From: Priestia megaterium
Lineage (GTDB): Bacteria > Bacillota > Bacilli > Bacillales > Bacillaceae_H
Assembly: GCF_009497655.1 (NCBI RefSeq)
Contig: NZ_CP023317.1
Span: forward strand, 3,749,501 to 3,813,500
Reading direction: 5' to 3'
DNA: 64,000 bases
Under the pieces are notes generated by a model that made no database searches, was not told the DNA's origin, and saw only the letters and a list, made by a program, of their open reading frames with translations. Within the stretch, counting starts at the first letter, position 1, and each line of letters starts with the position of its first letter. Shown piece by piece: positions 1 through 9,590 of the stretch. The translations under genes were made by a program, and so were the position numbers.

Positions 1-368
1 CCGAGATTCCATCCGTTTCCGTATATAACTCTTTCCATATACATATACGTTCCTTCTAAAAATGTTGTAAACAGCGCTATAAGAAAAATAAAAAAATGAG
101 GCTTTCCGATTCGCTGGATTAAAAAAATCATATAGCTGGCCAATACAGGATAAACACCTAAATTAAAAGGCAGCGCTTCTAATGCTTCATTTTCTAAAGA
201 AGTCCGGAGTTTCCAAAAGCCATAATAGCTCCCTAATTCATTGATAACGATTGCTAAAATGCAAAAAGCAGTTCCTACTAAAGGCAGTAAACGACGATTT
301 CTAGGATGTAAATAGAGGGTGCCAAAAATCCAAGGTAAAACAAACGCCAGCGCTATATTGATAAGCAA
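1..368 (-). CDS. Membrane protein, 3' end cut by window edge
   Basis: An open frame on the minus strand runs off the left edge; about 122 residues are visible. It encodes at least three hydrophobic segments separated by short basic or aromatic loops (for example HPRNRR after the first and the YMYMER region near the end). The layout recalls the CBO0543-type Bacillus membrane proteins, but I cannot confirm the family. An in-frame TAG lies a few codons upstream, so the start must be near 368; a TTG there follows an AAAGGT sequence at workable spacing. Alternatively the gene is 5'-truncated and decayed. Function unknown. Confidence 0.5.
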   Translation of the reverse strand, partial: MLINIALAFVLPWIFGTLYLHPRNRRLLPLVGTAFCILAIVINELGSYYGFWKLRTSLENEALEALPFNLGVYPVLASYMIFLIQRIGKPHFFIFLIALFTTFLEGTYMYMERVIYGNGWNL

Positions 369-525
369 GAATATCCGACCTTTTTCTTTCTAGTATGCCA
401 CACCGCAGCTTTTTCTAATCATCTCATTATCTTGAACGCAGCAAGTGTAAAAGTATCTTATCTCTGATCGTTAAACCAGAGTGCTTACTTTATGATTACT
501 GTGGTTCGTCCCTTGCTTTTTTCAT

Positions 526-1491
526 TTATTTTAATGAAGCAAATTCAGCGTCTTTTTTCTGGTAATAGTTTTGAACTAAACGCCCTGATAAAGCAGCTAA
601 TACCTGCTGAAATAACATCCCTAATACGACCGGTACAGCAACGGGAGCTGGAAAATAAGATACGGCTAATACGGCTCCGGCGCTAATATTTCTCATGCCT
701 CCGCAAAACGTAAGCGTCACAACTTTTGCTCGGTCCCATCTTAGCCATTTGCCAATCATCCAGCTGAAGAAATAACCAGCTGAACTCATTAAAAAGACGA
801 TCACGATAATAAACAGCAGTTTTTTATCAATATGTTTTAAATAAGGTGCAATCACTCCCCCGTTTACCATAACCATCACACTTAACCCTATTTTCGAAAC
901 AGGTGCCAGCTTTGGTCCTAAGGTCTGCTTAATTGTTCCTTTTGTATATTGATTTAAGCACATGCCTAACAAAGATGGAAGGACAATCATAAAACATAAA
1001 TCTTTGACTAACTTTAGCGCTTCCAAATGTACGGTGTCTCCAACCACCAATAAAAGCGTATAAGGAACGATAAGCGGTGCTAAAAGAGTATCAATTAAAA
1101 TAATGGATAGTGCAAGAGGAATGCTTCCTTTGTAAATCGAGACCCATATAAAACTAGTCACTCCCGTTGGAATAATTGCTGCTAGCAAAAGACCCGTGCT
1201 TGTAAATACATCATGTGGAAAAATCACTTGGCCAACGCTCCAAGCCCATGCTGGCATAAAAATATGTAAAACAAACAGAGCCATAATGATTGGAAATGGA
1301 CGATGTATCGTGGCATTTAATTGGTGAAAGTTTGAATTCAAACTTCCGGCAAACGTCATTAATGCAAAAAGCCATGGAATTAAGAAGGTATACTGACTTA
1401 ATGATGAACCGATAAGAACTCCTATGAGCAAGCTGAGCGGCGTAATAAACGGCATCAATTTTTCTAGCATTCTATTTAATTGACTTAACAA
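526..1491 (-). CDS. Bile acid:sodium symporter (BASS) family transporter
   Basis: A 321-residue polytopic membrane protein with about nine to ten hydrophobic segments filling its whole length, the usual size for BASS/SBF carriers such as B. subtilis YocS. The GGMRN motif near residue 266 fits the conserved cross-over region that binds sodium in this family. The substrate is unknown; family members move bile acids, pantoate, pyruvate or other organic anions with sodium. The start is TTG, preceded by GGAGG at about nine bases; the next ATG (residue 8) has no ribosome binding site. It is transcribed alone, divergent from the mechanosensitive channel gene. Confidence 0.8.
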   Translation of the reverse strand: MLSQLNRMLEKLMPFITPLSLLIGVLIGSSLSQYTFLIPWLFALMTFAGSLNSNFHQLNATIHRPFPIIMALFVLHIFMPAWAWSVGQVIFPHDVFTSTGLLLAAIIPTGVTSFIWVSIYKGSIPLALSIILIDTLLAPLIVPYTLLLVVGDTVHLEALKLVKDLCFMIVLPSLLGMCLNQYTKGTIKQTLGPKLAPVSKIGLSVMVMVNGGVIAPYLKHIDKKLLFIIVIVFLMSSAGYFFSWMIGKWLRWDRAKVVTLTFCGGMRNISAGAVLAVSYFPAPVAVPVVLGMLFQQVLAALSGRLVQNYYQKKDAEFASLK

Positions 1492-1783
1492 AGCTTTCTC
1501 CCTCCAACGAACGTTTTAAATAAATAATAAGATAAATTAACGTTTATAATATCACCTATTTATTATACAACTTATTTTCAGACTATTGTCTGTCTCTTTT
1601 ACTAAAAAGAGATATATTCATAATTATCACTTAAATAGATTTACAGGTATTTTTGTGCTATTTTAATAGGGAAGAAGCTTTTAAAAAGCATGAATTTAGG
1701 GTAAAGAACACTCTACATAGGAATGCTTTCAATTGACGGATATAAATGGACTGTAGCACAGTTTTGGTAACTAGGAGGATTGT

Positions 1784-2890
1784 ATGGATTTTTTGAAGTC
1801 TCTATCATCGTTAGATGATTGGAAAAAAATCGTGATTGCGATTGGGATCTTTTTGATCTTTTTAATTCTTCGCAAGCTTTTCACGACTTATTTGTTTAAG
1901 TTTATTATTGGTTTTGTCAAAAATAAAAAAATCAATTTAATTACGAGCGTTTTAGAAGCTTTTGAAAAGCCGCTGCGCTGGATTTTTGTGATTATTGGTT
2001 TCAAGCTTGCTCTTCCCTATCTTCCCTTTGATGTTTTAACAGCCGATACGGAAAGACATTTAGTTCGTTCAGCTTCTGTTGGCCTTGCAGGATGGGGCTT
2101 GTATAATTTAGCTGCTTCTACCAATTTATTTTTTGCAACGTTTGCCAAAAATTTTGATATCCAAGTGGATCGAATCATTATTCCTTTTATTGAAAAGTTT
2201 ATCCGCATCGTTGTTGTTATGCTTTCTATCTCCATCATCGCAGAAGAATGGGGTTTTAACGTAAACGGCTTTGTAGCAGGTCTTGGCTTAGGTGGTCTTG
2301 CTTTTGCCCTAGCCGCAAAAGACACCGTTAGTAATTTATTCGGCGGAATCGTAATTATTACTGAAAAGCCTTTTACCATTGGAGATTGGATTAAAACACC
2401 AAGTGTTGAAGGCGTTGTAGAAGATATTACGTTTCGAAGCACCAAAGTTCGAACGTTCGCTCAAGCAGTCGTAACGGTTCCAAATGCTACTCTTTCTAAT
2501 GAACCTATTATTAACTGGGCTAAAATGGGGAAACGTCAAATTGCCTTTCATTTAAACTTGAATTATAATACACCAAAAGAAAAGTTAGAAACCGTAGTGG
2601 CAAGAATTAAAAAGATGCTGACTGAGCACGAAGAAATTCACAATGAAACGATTCTTGTAAATTTTGACGGTTTCTATGAATCTAGTTTAAATATCTATCT
2701 GTATTTCTTTACAAATACAACCGTTTTTGCTGATTACTTAGATGTAAAAGAAAATATAAACTTCGAAATTATGGACATTCTTGAAGAAGAAGGCGTAGAA
2801 TTTGCTTTCCCTACACGCACACTCATCGTTGAGCAGGACGGAAAGCTTTCTGGCAATCCAAAAGAATTTCTAGAAAGTGCTCGAAGCTAA
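1784..2890 (+). CDS. yhdY: Small-conductance mechanosensitive channel, MscS family
   Basis: A 368-residue protein: N-terminal membrane helices (about residues 14-35, 60-80, 95-115, 135-155) followed by the glycine/alanine-rich pore helix (GLGLGGLAFALAAKD, about 165-180) that marks MscS, then the beta domain with the FGGIVIITEKPF and GDWIK motifs and a C-terminal alpha-beta domain. It would open under membrane tension and release solutes on hypo-osmotic shock. Length and context match B. subtilis YhdY; relatives of its yhd neighbours (mpfA/yhdP, srtN/yhdZ) follow within 5 kb. The start is fixed by AGGAGG seven bases upstream. A strong terminator follows directly. Confidence 0.88.
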   Translation: MDFLKSLSSLDDWKKIVIAIGIFLIFLILRKLFTTYLFKFIIGFVKNKKINLITSVLEAFEKPLRWIFVIIGFKLALPYLPFDVLTADTERHLVRSASVGLAGWGLYNLAASTNLFFATFAKNFDIQVDRIIIPFIEKFIRIVVVMLSISIIAEEWGFNVNGFVAGLGLGGLAFALAAKDTVSNLFGGIVIITEKPFTIGDWIKTPSVEGVVEDITFRSTKVRTFAQAVVTVPNATLSNEPIINWAKMGKRQIAFHLNLNYNTPKEKLETVVARIKKMLTEHEEIHNETILVNFDGFYESSLNIYLYFFTNTTVFADYLDVKENINFEIMDILEEEGVEFAFPTRTLIVEQDGKLSGNPKEFLESARS

Positions 2891-2920
2891 AAAAAGCTGA
2901 CTTAGTAGTCAGCTTTTTTT
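2891..2920 (+). terminator. Rho-independent terminator after the MscS gene
   Basis: Stem AGCTGAC/GTCAGCT with loop TTAGTA, flanked by A and T runs, so it can also work for the converging CAP-protein gene. Confidence 0.88.
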
Positions 2921-2930
2921 CCTTTCTTCT

Positions 2931-3554
2931 TTAGTTTGAAATGAACATTTGAGTCCAGTAATGACCGTAGCTTCCGCCTTTAGCGTAACCTACTCCGATT
3001 TCGGTAAATTGACTTGATAGTATGTTTTTACGGTGACCTTCGCTATTCATCCATGCGTTAACCACTTCTTTTGGAGTTGCTTGTCCAGCAGCGATATTTT
3101 CACCTGCTGTACTGTATGTAATGCCAAATTTTTTCATCATGTCGAACGGACTTCCATACGTAGGCGATGTATGACTGAAATAATTTTTATCAATCATATC
3201 CTGCGATTTATAGCGAGCCACGCGAGCTACTTCCCAATTAGACTTTAAAGGCTTAAGCCCTACTTTAGCACGTTCTTGATTCACTAGCTGAACCACTTGC
3301 TCTTCGTATGAACTTCCCGCTTTATCTGTTGGTATGGTAATTTTTTGTCCCGGATAGATCGAATTAGGATTTTTAATAGCAGAATTCGCTTCAATCAGCT
3401 CGGAAACGCCCACCTGATATTTTACTGCTATTTTCCACATCGTATCTCCCGATTGAACGGTATGTACGGTTGCTGCTTGCGCAGTGTTATTAAGACCAAA
3501 AGCTAGAGTGACAGACAACAATGTTACTAATAAAAGTTTTGATAGAGTTTTCAT
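2931..3554 (-). CDS. Secreted LysM-CAP (SCP/PR1) domain protein, YkwD-like
   Basis: About 207 residues. A signal peptide (basic MKTLSK, hydrophobic core, cleavage after AQA) is followed by one LysM domain (HTVQSGDTMWKIAVKY to GQKITIP) that binds peptidoglycan, then a CAP domain covering the last 125 residues, with HTSPTYGSPFDMM and GENIAAG motifs and the terminal GHYWTQMF block typical of YkwD-type proteins. It is probably exported and wall-associated; Bacillus CAP proteins have no settled biochemical role. The start is uncertain: ATG at 3554 gives a clean signal peptide, a TTG at 3581 would add nine residues, and neither has a good ribosome binding site. Confidence 0.85.
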   Translation of the reverse strand: MKTLSKLLLVTLLSVTLAFGLNNTAQAATVHTVQSGDTMWKIAVKYQVGVSELIEANSAIKNPNSIYPGQKITIPTDKAGSSYEEQVVQLVNQERAKVGLKPLKSNWEVARVARYKSQDMIDKNYFSHTSPTYGSPFDMMKKFGITYSTAGENIAAGQATPKEVVNAWMNSEGHRKNILSSQFTEIGVGYAKGGSYGHYWTQMFISN

Positions 3555-3652
3555 ACTTTTATTAAAGCAAATTGATTTCAAGATTCATAGCGGTAATATT
3601 ATCCCATAGTTCCATCATATGACTTTGTCATCTTCCCTCCACACTTTCTTTT

Positions 3653-3686
3653 AAAAAAAGACGCACTGCTCTTTCGCAATGCGCCT
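3653..3686 (-). terminator. Terminator after mpfA
   Basis: On the minus strand GGCGCATTGC, loop GAAAGA, GCAGTGCGTC, then a run of seven T just downstream of the mpfA stop codon. Confidence 0.85.
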
Positions 3687-3691
3687 TCTTA

Positions 3692-5056
3692 TTATGAAGA
3701 TAAAGCCTGTGACTGGTTCATGTCCGACACATTAACCGCTTCATCCGTACTTTGATGTACCTGACGTTTTTTAATCACATCAATATATTGAATGTGATGG
3801 CCTTCCATTTTCGTAACGGTAAAATCATACTGATCAAAGCTAAGGCTTTCTCCTTGTTTGACGTCATATTTTTCCGTTAAGACCCAGCCTCCAATTGTAT
3901 CAACATCCGTATCATCAATTGTCGTGCCAAGCAGCTCGTTAAGCTCACTTACTAATAATTTTCCATCTACAATATAATGATCGGGTTTGACTTTCTGAAT
4001 TAATGGAAGTTCATCCGCATCAAATTCATCACGAATTTCACCGACAATTTCTTCTAAAATATCCTCTACTGTTACAATCCCTGCTGTTCCACCGTATTCA
4101 TCAATTAAAATAGCCATATGGATGCGTTCACGCTGCATCTTAAGCAATAAATCATGAATAGGAATCGATTCAATTACTTCAATAACAGGACGGATATACT
4201 GTTTTAAATCTATTTTTTCCTTGCTGTTGTTCATGACAATCTCGGTTAAAATTTCTTTCATATTGACCATTCCAATAATATGGTCTTTATCTCCATCGAT
4301 GACCGGATAGCGGGTAAACCGTTCTTCTTGGACCATCTCAAGGATGTATTCGACCGTATCTTCCTGGTCAATTGAAACGACTTCCGTACGCGGCACCATA
4401 ATCTCCTTGGCAACGCGATCATCAAAGTCAAAAATTTTACTTACATATTTAAACTCCGATTGATTGATTTCACCGCTTTTATAGCTTTCTGATAACAAGA
4501 TGCGAAGCTCTTCTTCACTGTGTGCAAGCTCATTTTCTGAAGCAGGCTTTAGACCAAATAACCCTGTTATTAAACGAGAAGAACTGTTTAATAGCCAAAT
4601 GAAAGGATAGGTTACTTTATAAAAGAGTATAAGCGGACGAACAAATAATAAAGTGACTTTCTCTGCTTTTTGAATTGCAAATGTTTTCGGAGCAAGCTCT
4701 CCGACCACAACATTTATAAATGTAACAACCGCAAAAGAAATCGCAACAGATAGTACTTTTGTTAACGCTCCGCTTATCCCTAGTTGATCAAGTAATGGTG
4801 ACAGGAGATGCGAAAGTGTAGGCTCTCCTAACCAACCAATTCCCAGCGCAGTAATCGTAATACCAAGCTGGCACGCAGATAAGTATTCATCTAAATTTGA
4901 AATAACTTGCTTCGCAGCTTTTGCATTGCTGCTCCCTTCTGCTATAAGCTGATCCACTTTGGAACTCCTCACGCGAATAATCGCAAACTCGGTAGCAACG
5001 AAAAAAGCAGTTAATGCAATCAGTACCGCTAGTAAAATCAAGTTAAATATGTCCAA
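3692..5056 (-). CDS. mpfA: CNNM/CorC-HlyC family membrane protein, magnesium exporter MpfA-like
   Basis: A 454-residue protein of the 'hemolysin C' type. It has an N-terminal DUF21/CNNM membrane domain (about residues 1-195; four hydrophobic segments, conserved [13 protein letters not shown]), two CBS domains (about 205-325, with ATP-binding style IDEYGGTAG at the end) and a C-terminal CorC_HlyC domain (about 345-430). B. subtilis YhdP (MpfA), which it closely resembles from memory, exports magnesium at high intracellular Mg2+. The start is TTG with AAGGAA five bases upstream. That ribosome binding site lies in the 3' arm of a long hairpin. A decayed MerR-type gene sits directly upstream, as intact yhdQ does beside yhdP in B. 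subtilis. Confidence 0.85.
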   Translation of the reverse strand: MDIFNLILLAVLIALTAFFVATEFAIIRVRSSKVDQLIAEGSSNAKAAKQVISNLDEYLSACQLGITITALGIGWLGEPTLSHLLSPLLDQLGISGALTKVLSVAISFAVVTFINVVVGELAPKTFAIQKAEKVTLLFVRPLILFYKVTYPFIWLLNSSSRLITGLFGLKPASENELAHSEEELRILLSESYKSGEINQSEFKYVSKIFDFDDRVAKEIMVPRTEVVSIDQEDTVEYILEMVQEERFTRYPVIDGDKDHIIGMVNMKEILTEIVMNNSKEKIDLKQYIRPVIEVIESIPIHDLLLKMQRERIHMAILIDEYGGTAGIVTVEDILEEIVGEIRDEFDADELPLIQKVKPDHYIVDGKLLVSELNELLGTTIDDTDVDTIGGWVLTEKYDVKQGESLSFDQYDFTVTKMEGHHIQYIDVIKKRQVHQSTDEAVNVSDMNQSQALSS

Positions 5057-5065
5057 TCAAGTTCC

Positions 5066-5093
5066 TTAGCTCGTTTAAAAACGAGTAAGGACT
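5066..5093 (-). promoter_or_regulatory. Hairpin covering the mpfA ribosome binding site
   Basis: Reading the minus strand, TCCTTACTCGTT pairs with AACGAGCTAAGGA (twelve base pairs, one bulged C, four-base loop). The 3' arm contains the AAGGA that serves the TTG start of mpfA. There is no T run after it, so it is not a terminator. Just upstream lies AGGAGGTGA, a perfect match to the 16S anti-Shine-Dalgarno, with no proper start codon 5-9 bases after it. The layout suggests translational control or ribosome standby; no regulator is known to me. Confidence 0.55.
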
Positions 5094-5100
5094 CACCTCC

Positions 5101-5550
5101 TAAAAAATAAAAAATTTGGATAAAGAACTCTATCCCTGTACTGATCACTTGGAAAAGTGCATATAAGGAGGAATCACATGATAAATGTATAAACATTTTT
5201 ATATGGAGCAAAACTGCCAGCCTTTCTTCCTTATCTCACGTTTCACTCGTTAATCTAGCAGGTCATTCTTTATTCAGCTGTTCTAGATGTGAAGCAATGG
5301 CTCACATCGCTTCATTTCATGATGTTGCTTCAGCGCTGATTCTCTCTCCCAATTCATTTATAAAAAATTTAGTAGTTTACAATCTTTATAAAGTTAAAGT
5401 CTGTTAACGCCTTAAAAGAGCGATTATGTGATAAAGAGCGATATGCGTGAAGCAAATGTAGGTTTGTATAATACTGTATTGTACGCTTTGACACTGGTGC
5501 ATATAATGCTACTTCGCCAACGTGGTACACTGCCCCATCCAATCACCTCT
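5101..5550 (-). pseudogene. Decayed MerR-family regulator (yhdQ-like)
   Basis: Translating the minus strand from about 5542 gives a MerR helix-turn-helix start (YHVGEVALYAPVSKRTIQYY, then LLHAYRSLSHNRSF). The frame stops after about 58 codons at a TAA. Further MerR-like pieces follow in shifted frames: ELGERISA, ALKQHHEMK, AIASHLEQLNKE ending in TGA, then KEERLAVLLH. These match, in order, the central and C-terminal dimerisation helix of small MerR proteins, so the gene has at least two frameshifts and several stops. In B. subtilis an intact MerR gene (yhdQ) neighbours the MpfA gene. Here the protein is presumably lost. The 3' limit is approximate. Confidence 0.75.
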
Positions 5551-5669
5551 ATTTCCGTATATCTAAAAAGATTTAGGAATAATTATCCTATTTCTTTTTA
5601 AACTTATTGACTTTATTTTAAATGTTAAAAACTTTGCAGTCAAACGTTTTAGTTAGTCTCCTGCCCTTG

Positions 5670-5900
5670 CTATTTACTGGTGCGGCGATTTTTAGCAGGC
5701 AAATAAAAGCTTGCTGCTACACAAAAAAAACCAAGGACAAAACAGATAATGGGGAGTTTCATACCTATCGCTTCAGCATAATAAGTGAGACTCCTTCCGT
5801 GAATAGGGACAAGATTCATTTCAAAAATCAAAGTCAAAACAGCTGTCACTTTGAGTGCAATACCAACAATGAAAAGACAAACTCTCAGGCCTCCACTCAT
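5670..5900 (-). CDS. Small membrane protein of unknown function
   Basis: About 76 residues with two hydrophobic segments (VCLFIVGIALKVTAVLTLIF and LPIICFVLGFFCVAAS) and a basic C-terminus (PAKNRRTSK), a believable two-helix membrane protein. AGAAGGG precedes the start region; the ATG at 5900 or an upstream TTG could be used, while the ATG at 5912 is too close to the ribosome binding site. The opposite strand is also open but its product looks unnatural. I do not recognise a family. Confidence 0.5.
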   Translation of the reverse strand: MSGGLRVCLFIVGIALKVTAVLTLIFEMNLVPIHGRSLTYYAEAIGMKLPIICFVLGFFCVAASFYLPAKNRRTSK

Positions 5901-5985
5901 ATGCAAAAACATCCCTTCTATCCATTAGCGAATGGATGATGTACTACACCATATGATACATCCCTACACTTTATCACTAAATGCT

Positions 5986-6014
5986 AAAAAAGCGCTATGT
6001 CCATGCATAGACGC
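5986..6014 (-). terminator. Terminator after the sirtuin gene
   Basis: On the minus strand AGCGTCTATG, short loop, CATAGCGCT followed by six T; the stem starts at the stop codon of the sirtuin gene. Confidence 0.75.
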
Positions 6015-6734
6015 TTATAAATTTGCAACCACTTGTCCAATGGAATCATAGATAACCAAATCAAACAAATAATCGTAATGCGTAGGTTCTTTATTAATGA
6101 TCACCATATTTGTACGATTGTACCGGCTCACAAGCAGCGGAATCTGATTAATCGGTGCTACTTCAAGCGATGAACCAAGCACGATGAATAAATCAGATGA
6201 CAGCGCTGCTGTAACTGCTTCATCGAACTGATGAATGGCATCTCCAAAGAGAACAACATTTGGCTTTAAAAGGCGCTCACACGCTGTACATTGTGGGAGA
6301 GCTGACTGATTTAAATACGCTAAGTCATACTCTTTTTTACACCTCGGACAATGAGCTCTCTTAATGGACCCATGAATTTCAAAAACGTTCGTGCTTCCTG
6401 CATCTTGGTGCAGCCCATCGATATTTTGCGTAATCACATGCACGGTTTTGGCGTCTTCTAGTTCAGCAATAAAGCGATGGCCCGTATTTGCTTTATAATG
6501 ATGCAGCATTTTAATATGAAAAATTTCTTTAAACAGCGGCCAAAATTCATGAGGATACTGTTCATAGAAGTCAGCAGCTACTATGTCCACAAAGCTTTTG
6601 TTTTGGCGATATAAGCCATTTTGAGAGCGAAAGTCAGGTATGCCCGACTCTGTGCTCATTCCTGCTCCCGTAAAAAAACAAATGTGTTTAGCATCATCAA
6701 TGAGCTGTTTTAATTCTTTGTACTGGTTTGACAT
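6015..6734 (-). CDS. srtN: NAD-dependent protein deacylase, Sir2 family (SrtN/CobB type)
   Basis: A 239-residue class III sirtuin. The NAD-binding GAGMS (residues 23-27) with GIPDFR, the QNID motif (103-106), the catalytic His121, and two zinc pairs (Cys129/Cys132 and Cys149/Cys152) are all present, so the enzyme should be active. It removes acetyl groups from lysines of cytosolic proteins, consuming NAD+. B. subtilis SrtN (YhdZ) is the likely counterpart. GGAGAG lies nine bases before the ATG. It follows the universal stress protein gene with a 12-base gap, so the two are probably co-transcribed. Confidence 0.92.
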   Translation of the reverse strand: MSNQYKELKQLIDDAKHICFFTGAGMSTESGIPDFRSQNGLYRQNKSFVDIVAADFYEQYPHEFWPLFKEIFHIKMLHHYKANTGHRFIAELEDAKTVHVITQNIDGLHQDAGSTNVFEIHGSIKRAHCPRCKKEYDLAYLNQSALPQCTACERLLKPNVVLFGDAIHQFDEAVTAALSSDLFIVLGSSLEVAPINQIPLLVSRYNRTNMVIINKEPTHYDYLFDLVIYDSIGQVVANL

Positions 6735-6746
6735 TGCATTTCTCTC

Positions 6747-7145
6747 CTATTTAACAATTAGCACAGGAATTGTTACTTGCTGTGCTATCTTAGAACTAAC
6801 GCTTCCAAGCAGCATGCCTTTTACAGGATTTAACCCTCTGCTCCCTATTACTACAAGGTCAAATGAATTTTGATTAGCAAATTGAATCACTGTTTTAGCC
6901 GCGTCTCCGTGCATAAAGGTGATCTCATACTCCACGTTTCCTTGCTTTAAAATTTCATCCGTTGTATGTATCCGACTTTCCCGTTCCTCGTCGCGGCTAA
7001 GTGATTTTAATCTTGAATCACCTTCTACTGCATAAATAACTTGAATAAAACTGTTTTCCGTAAGCTGAGCCAGCTGAACGGCTTTTTCTGTTGCTTTAGC
7101 TGCATGCTCTGAGCCATCTGAGGCAAGTAAAATTCGTTTAAACAT
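6747..7145 (-). CDS. Universal stress protein, UspA family
   Basis: A single-domain UspA protein of about 132 residues. It starts with the family's ILLASDGSEHA strand-loop and ends with the nucleotide-binding GSRGLNPVKGMLLGSVS motif (G-2x-G-9x-G-S), so it probably binds ATP. Such proteins accumulate under starvation, heat or oxidative stress; the specific role cannot be read from sequence. GGAGAGG precedes the start (ATG at 7145; a GTG directly before it is also possible). It is first of an apparent two-gene unit with the sirtuin. Confidence 0.9.
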   Translation of the reverse strand: MFKRILLASDGSEHAAKATEKAVQLAQLTENSFIQVIYAVEGDSRLKSLSRDEERESRIHTTDEILKQGNVEYEITFMHGDAAKTVIQFANQNSFDLVVIGSRGLNPVKGMLLGSVSSKIAQQVTIPVLIVK

Positions 7146-7303
7146 CACGCTTCCTCTCCTCTTTTATAAAATGGTCTTCTCTCTTTACTATATCACTCGC
7201 TGTTCAAATGTAATCATTTTTTTGATTATTTCTATAATTTTTAAAATTATTTGTCTACTTTTATGATAAACTGAAAGAAAACGTGTACAGAGGGGATGAA
7301 CCA

Positions 7304-7447
7304 ATGTTTGGTTTTGAATTAATTTGCACTTTTTGCAAAGGGCTCGGAAAGCTAGCTGTTATTCCTGGTATCGGTTACATGAAAACATGCAAACACTGTG
7401 AAGGGACAGGGATGCAGTCAAAAAAAGACGAAACTCCTTCAATATAA
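7304..7447 (+). CDS. Small zinc-knuckle protein, DnaJ-type CxxCxG repeats
   Basis: A 47-residue protein with two cysteine pairs, CTFCKGLGK (residues 8-16) and CKHCEGTG (29-36). The CxxCxGxG spacing is that of the DnaJ central zinc domain, so one zinc ion could be bound by the four cysteines. AGAGGGGATG lies at good distance before the ATG. The gene stands alone between the divergent universal stress gene and the converging phosphofructokinase gene. It may assist protein or RNA binding; function is unknown. Confidence 0.75.
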   Translation: MFGFELICTFCKGLGKLAVIPGIGYMKTCKHCEGTGMQSKKDETPSI

Positions 7448-7473
7448 GAAGTTTCGCCTCAGCAACACTGTGA

Positions 7474-8778
<1,305 letters not shown>

Positions 8779-9456
8779 ATGAAAAAAGTAATAGCAGCTC
8801 TTACGCTTGCTGGCGTTATTGTTTCTACTAGCCCGATTGTCAGCCAAGCGGCTCTAGGCGACCAAACGCTTCGCCAAGGCATGAATCACCAAGATGTTAA
8901 ACAACTACAACAAACGTTGAAAAATAAAGGTTATTTTAAAGGGAATACGACTACATACTTTGGGACTGTTACAACTTCTGCTGTAAAATCATTTCAGCGC
9001 AAAAATGGACTAGCAGCAGATGGTATTGTCGGAAAAGGAACGTACGCTAAACTAGGCGTTTCAGCAAAGGGCAAATCGTCTTCTAGCTCAGCGCGCTATA
9101 ACCCTAACGCAGTGATTAACAAAGGAAAACAGTACATGGGCGTTCGCTATCGCTGGGGCGGAACAACGCCAAGCGGCTTTGACTGCAGCGGTTTTATTGG
9201 CTATGCGTTCAAACATGGCGGCGGGGTTCAGCTTCCTCGAACAGTAGCTCAAATTTACCAAAAAGGAACGCGCGTCTCAAGTCCAAAAGCTGGAGATATT
9301 GTGTTCTTCCAAACCTATACAAAAGGGCCTTCCCATGCAGGAATTTATTTAGGAAACAACCAGTTTCTTCACTGTTCTTCATCTAAAGGTGTGAGCATCT
9401 CTTCTCTAAAAGAGAGCTATTGGAGCAAACGCTATTTAGGTGCTAAAAGAATGTAG
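8779..9456 (+). CDS. Secreted NlpC/P60 peptidoglycan endopeptidase with PG-binding domain
   Basis: A 225-residue exported protein: signal peptide (1-24, cleaved after SQA), peptidoglycan-binding type 1 domain (about 29-93, with LKNKGYFKG and FGTVTTSAVKSFQ), a serine-rich linker (95-105) and an NlpC/P60 domain (about 108-225). Cys136 in FDCSGF and His186 in PSHAGIYLG form the catalytic pair; His198 (LHCSS) is the usual third residue. It should cut gamma-D-glutamyl-meso-diaminopimelate bonds in stem peptides during wall turnover. GGGGG lies about ten bases before the ATG. A terminator follows, so it is monocistronic. Confidence 0.9.
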   Translation: MKKVIAALTLAGVIVSTSPIVSQAALGDQTLRQGMNHQDVKQLQQTLKNKGYFKGNTTTYFGTVTTSAVKSFQRKNGLAADGIVGKGTYAKLGVSAKGKSSSSSARYNPNAVINKGKQYMGVRYRWGGTTPSGFDCSGFIGYAFKHGGGVQLPRTVAQIYQKGTRVSSPKAGDIVFFQTYTKGPSHAGIYLGNNQFLHCSSSKGVSISSLKESYWSKRYLGAKRM

Positions 9457-9464
9457 TTTCGATA

Positions 9465-9507
9465 AAAAGGGCAAGCTGTGCGATTTTGATGCGGCTTGCT
9501 CTTTTTC
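9465..9507 (+). terminator. Terminator after the NlpC/P60 gene
   Basis: GGGCAAGC and GCTTGCTC arms around an 18-base loop, followed by TTTTTCT. Confidence 0.75.
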
Positions 9508-9590
9508 TGCATGTAAAAGATTTGGTATAGTAGAAGCAGCGCATTACAAAACCAAGCGTGTAGATGAATACTGTAAAGGAAGTTGAATAA

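Noticed and set aside
5622-5939. Plus-strand frame of 105 codons
   Set aside because: The opposite strand gives a better protein (two membrane helices, ribosome binding site); the plus product is polar and unnatural.
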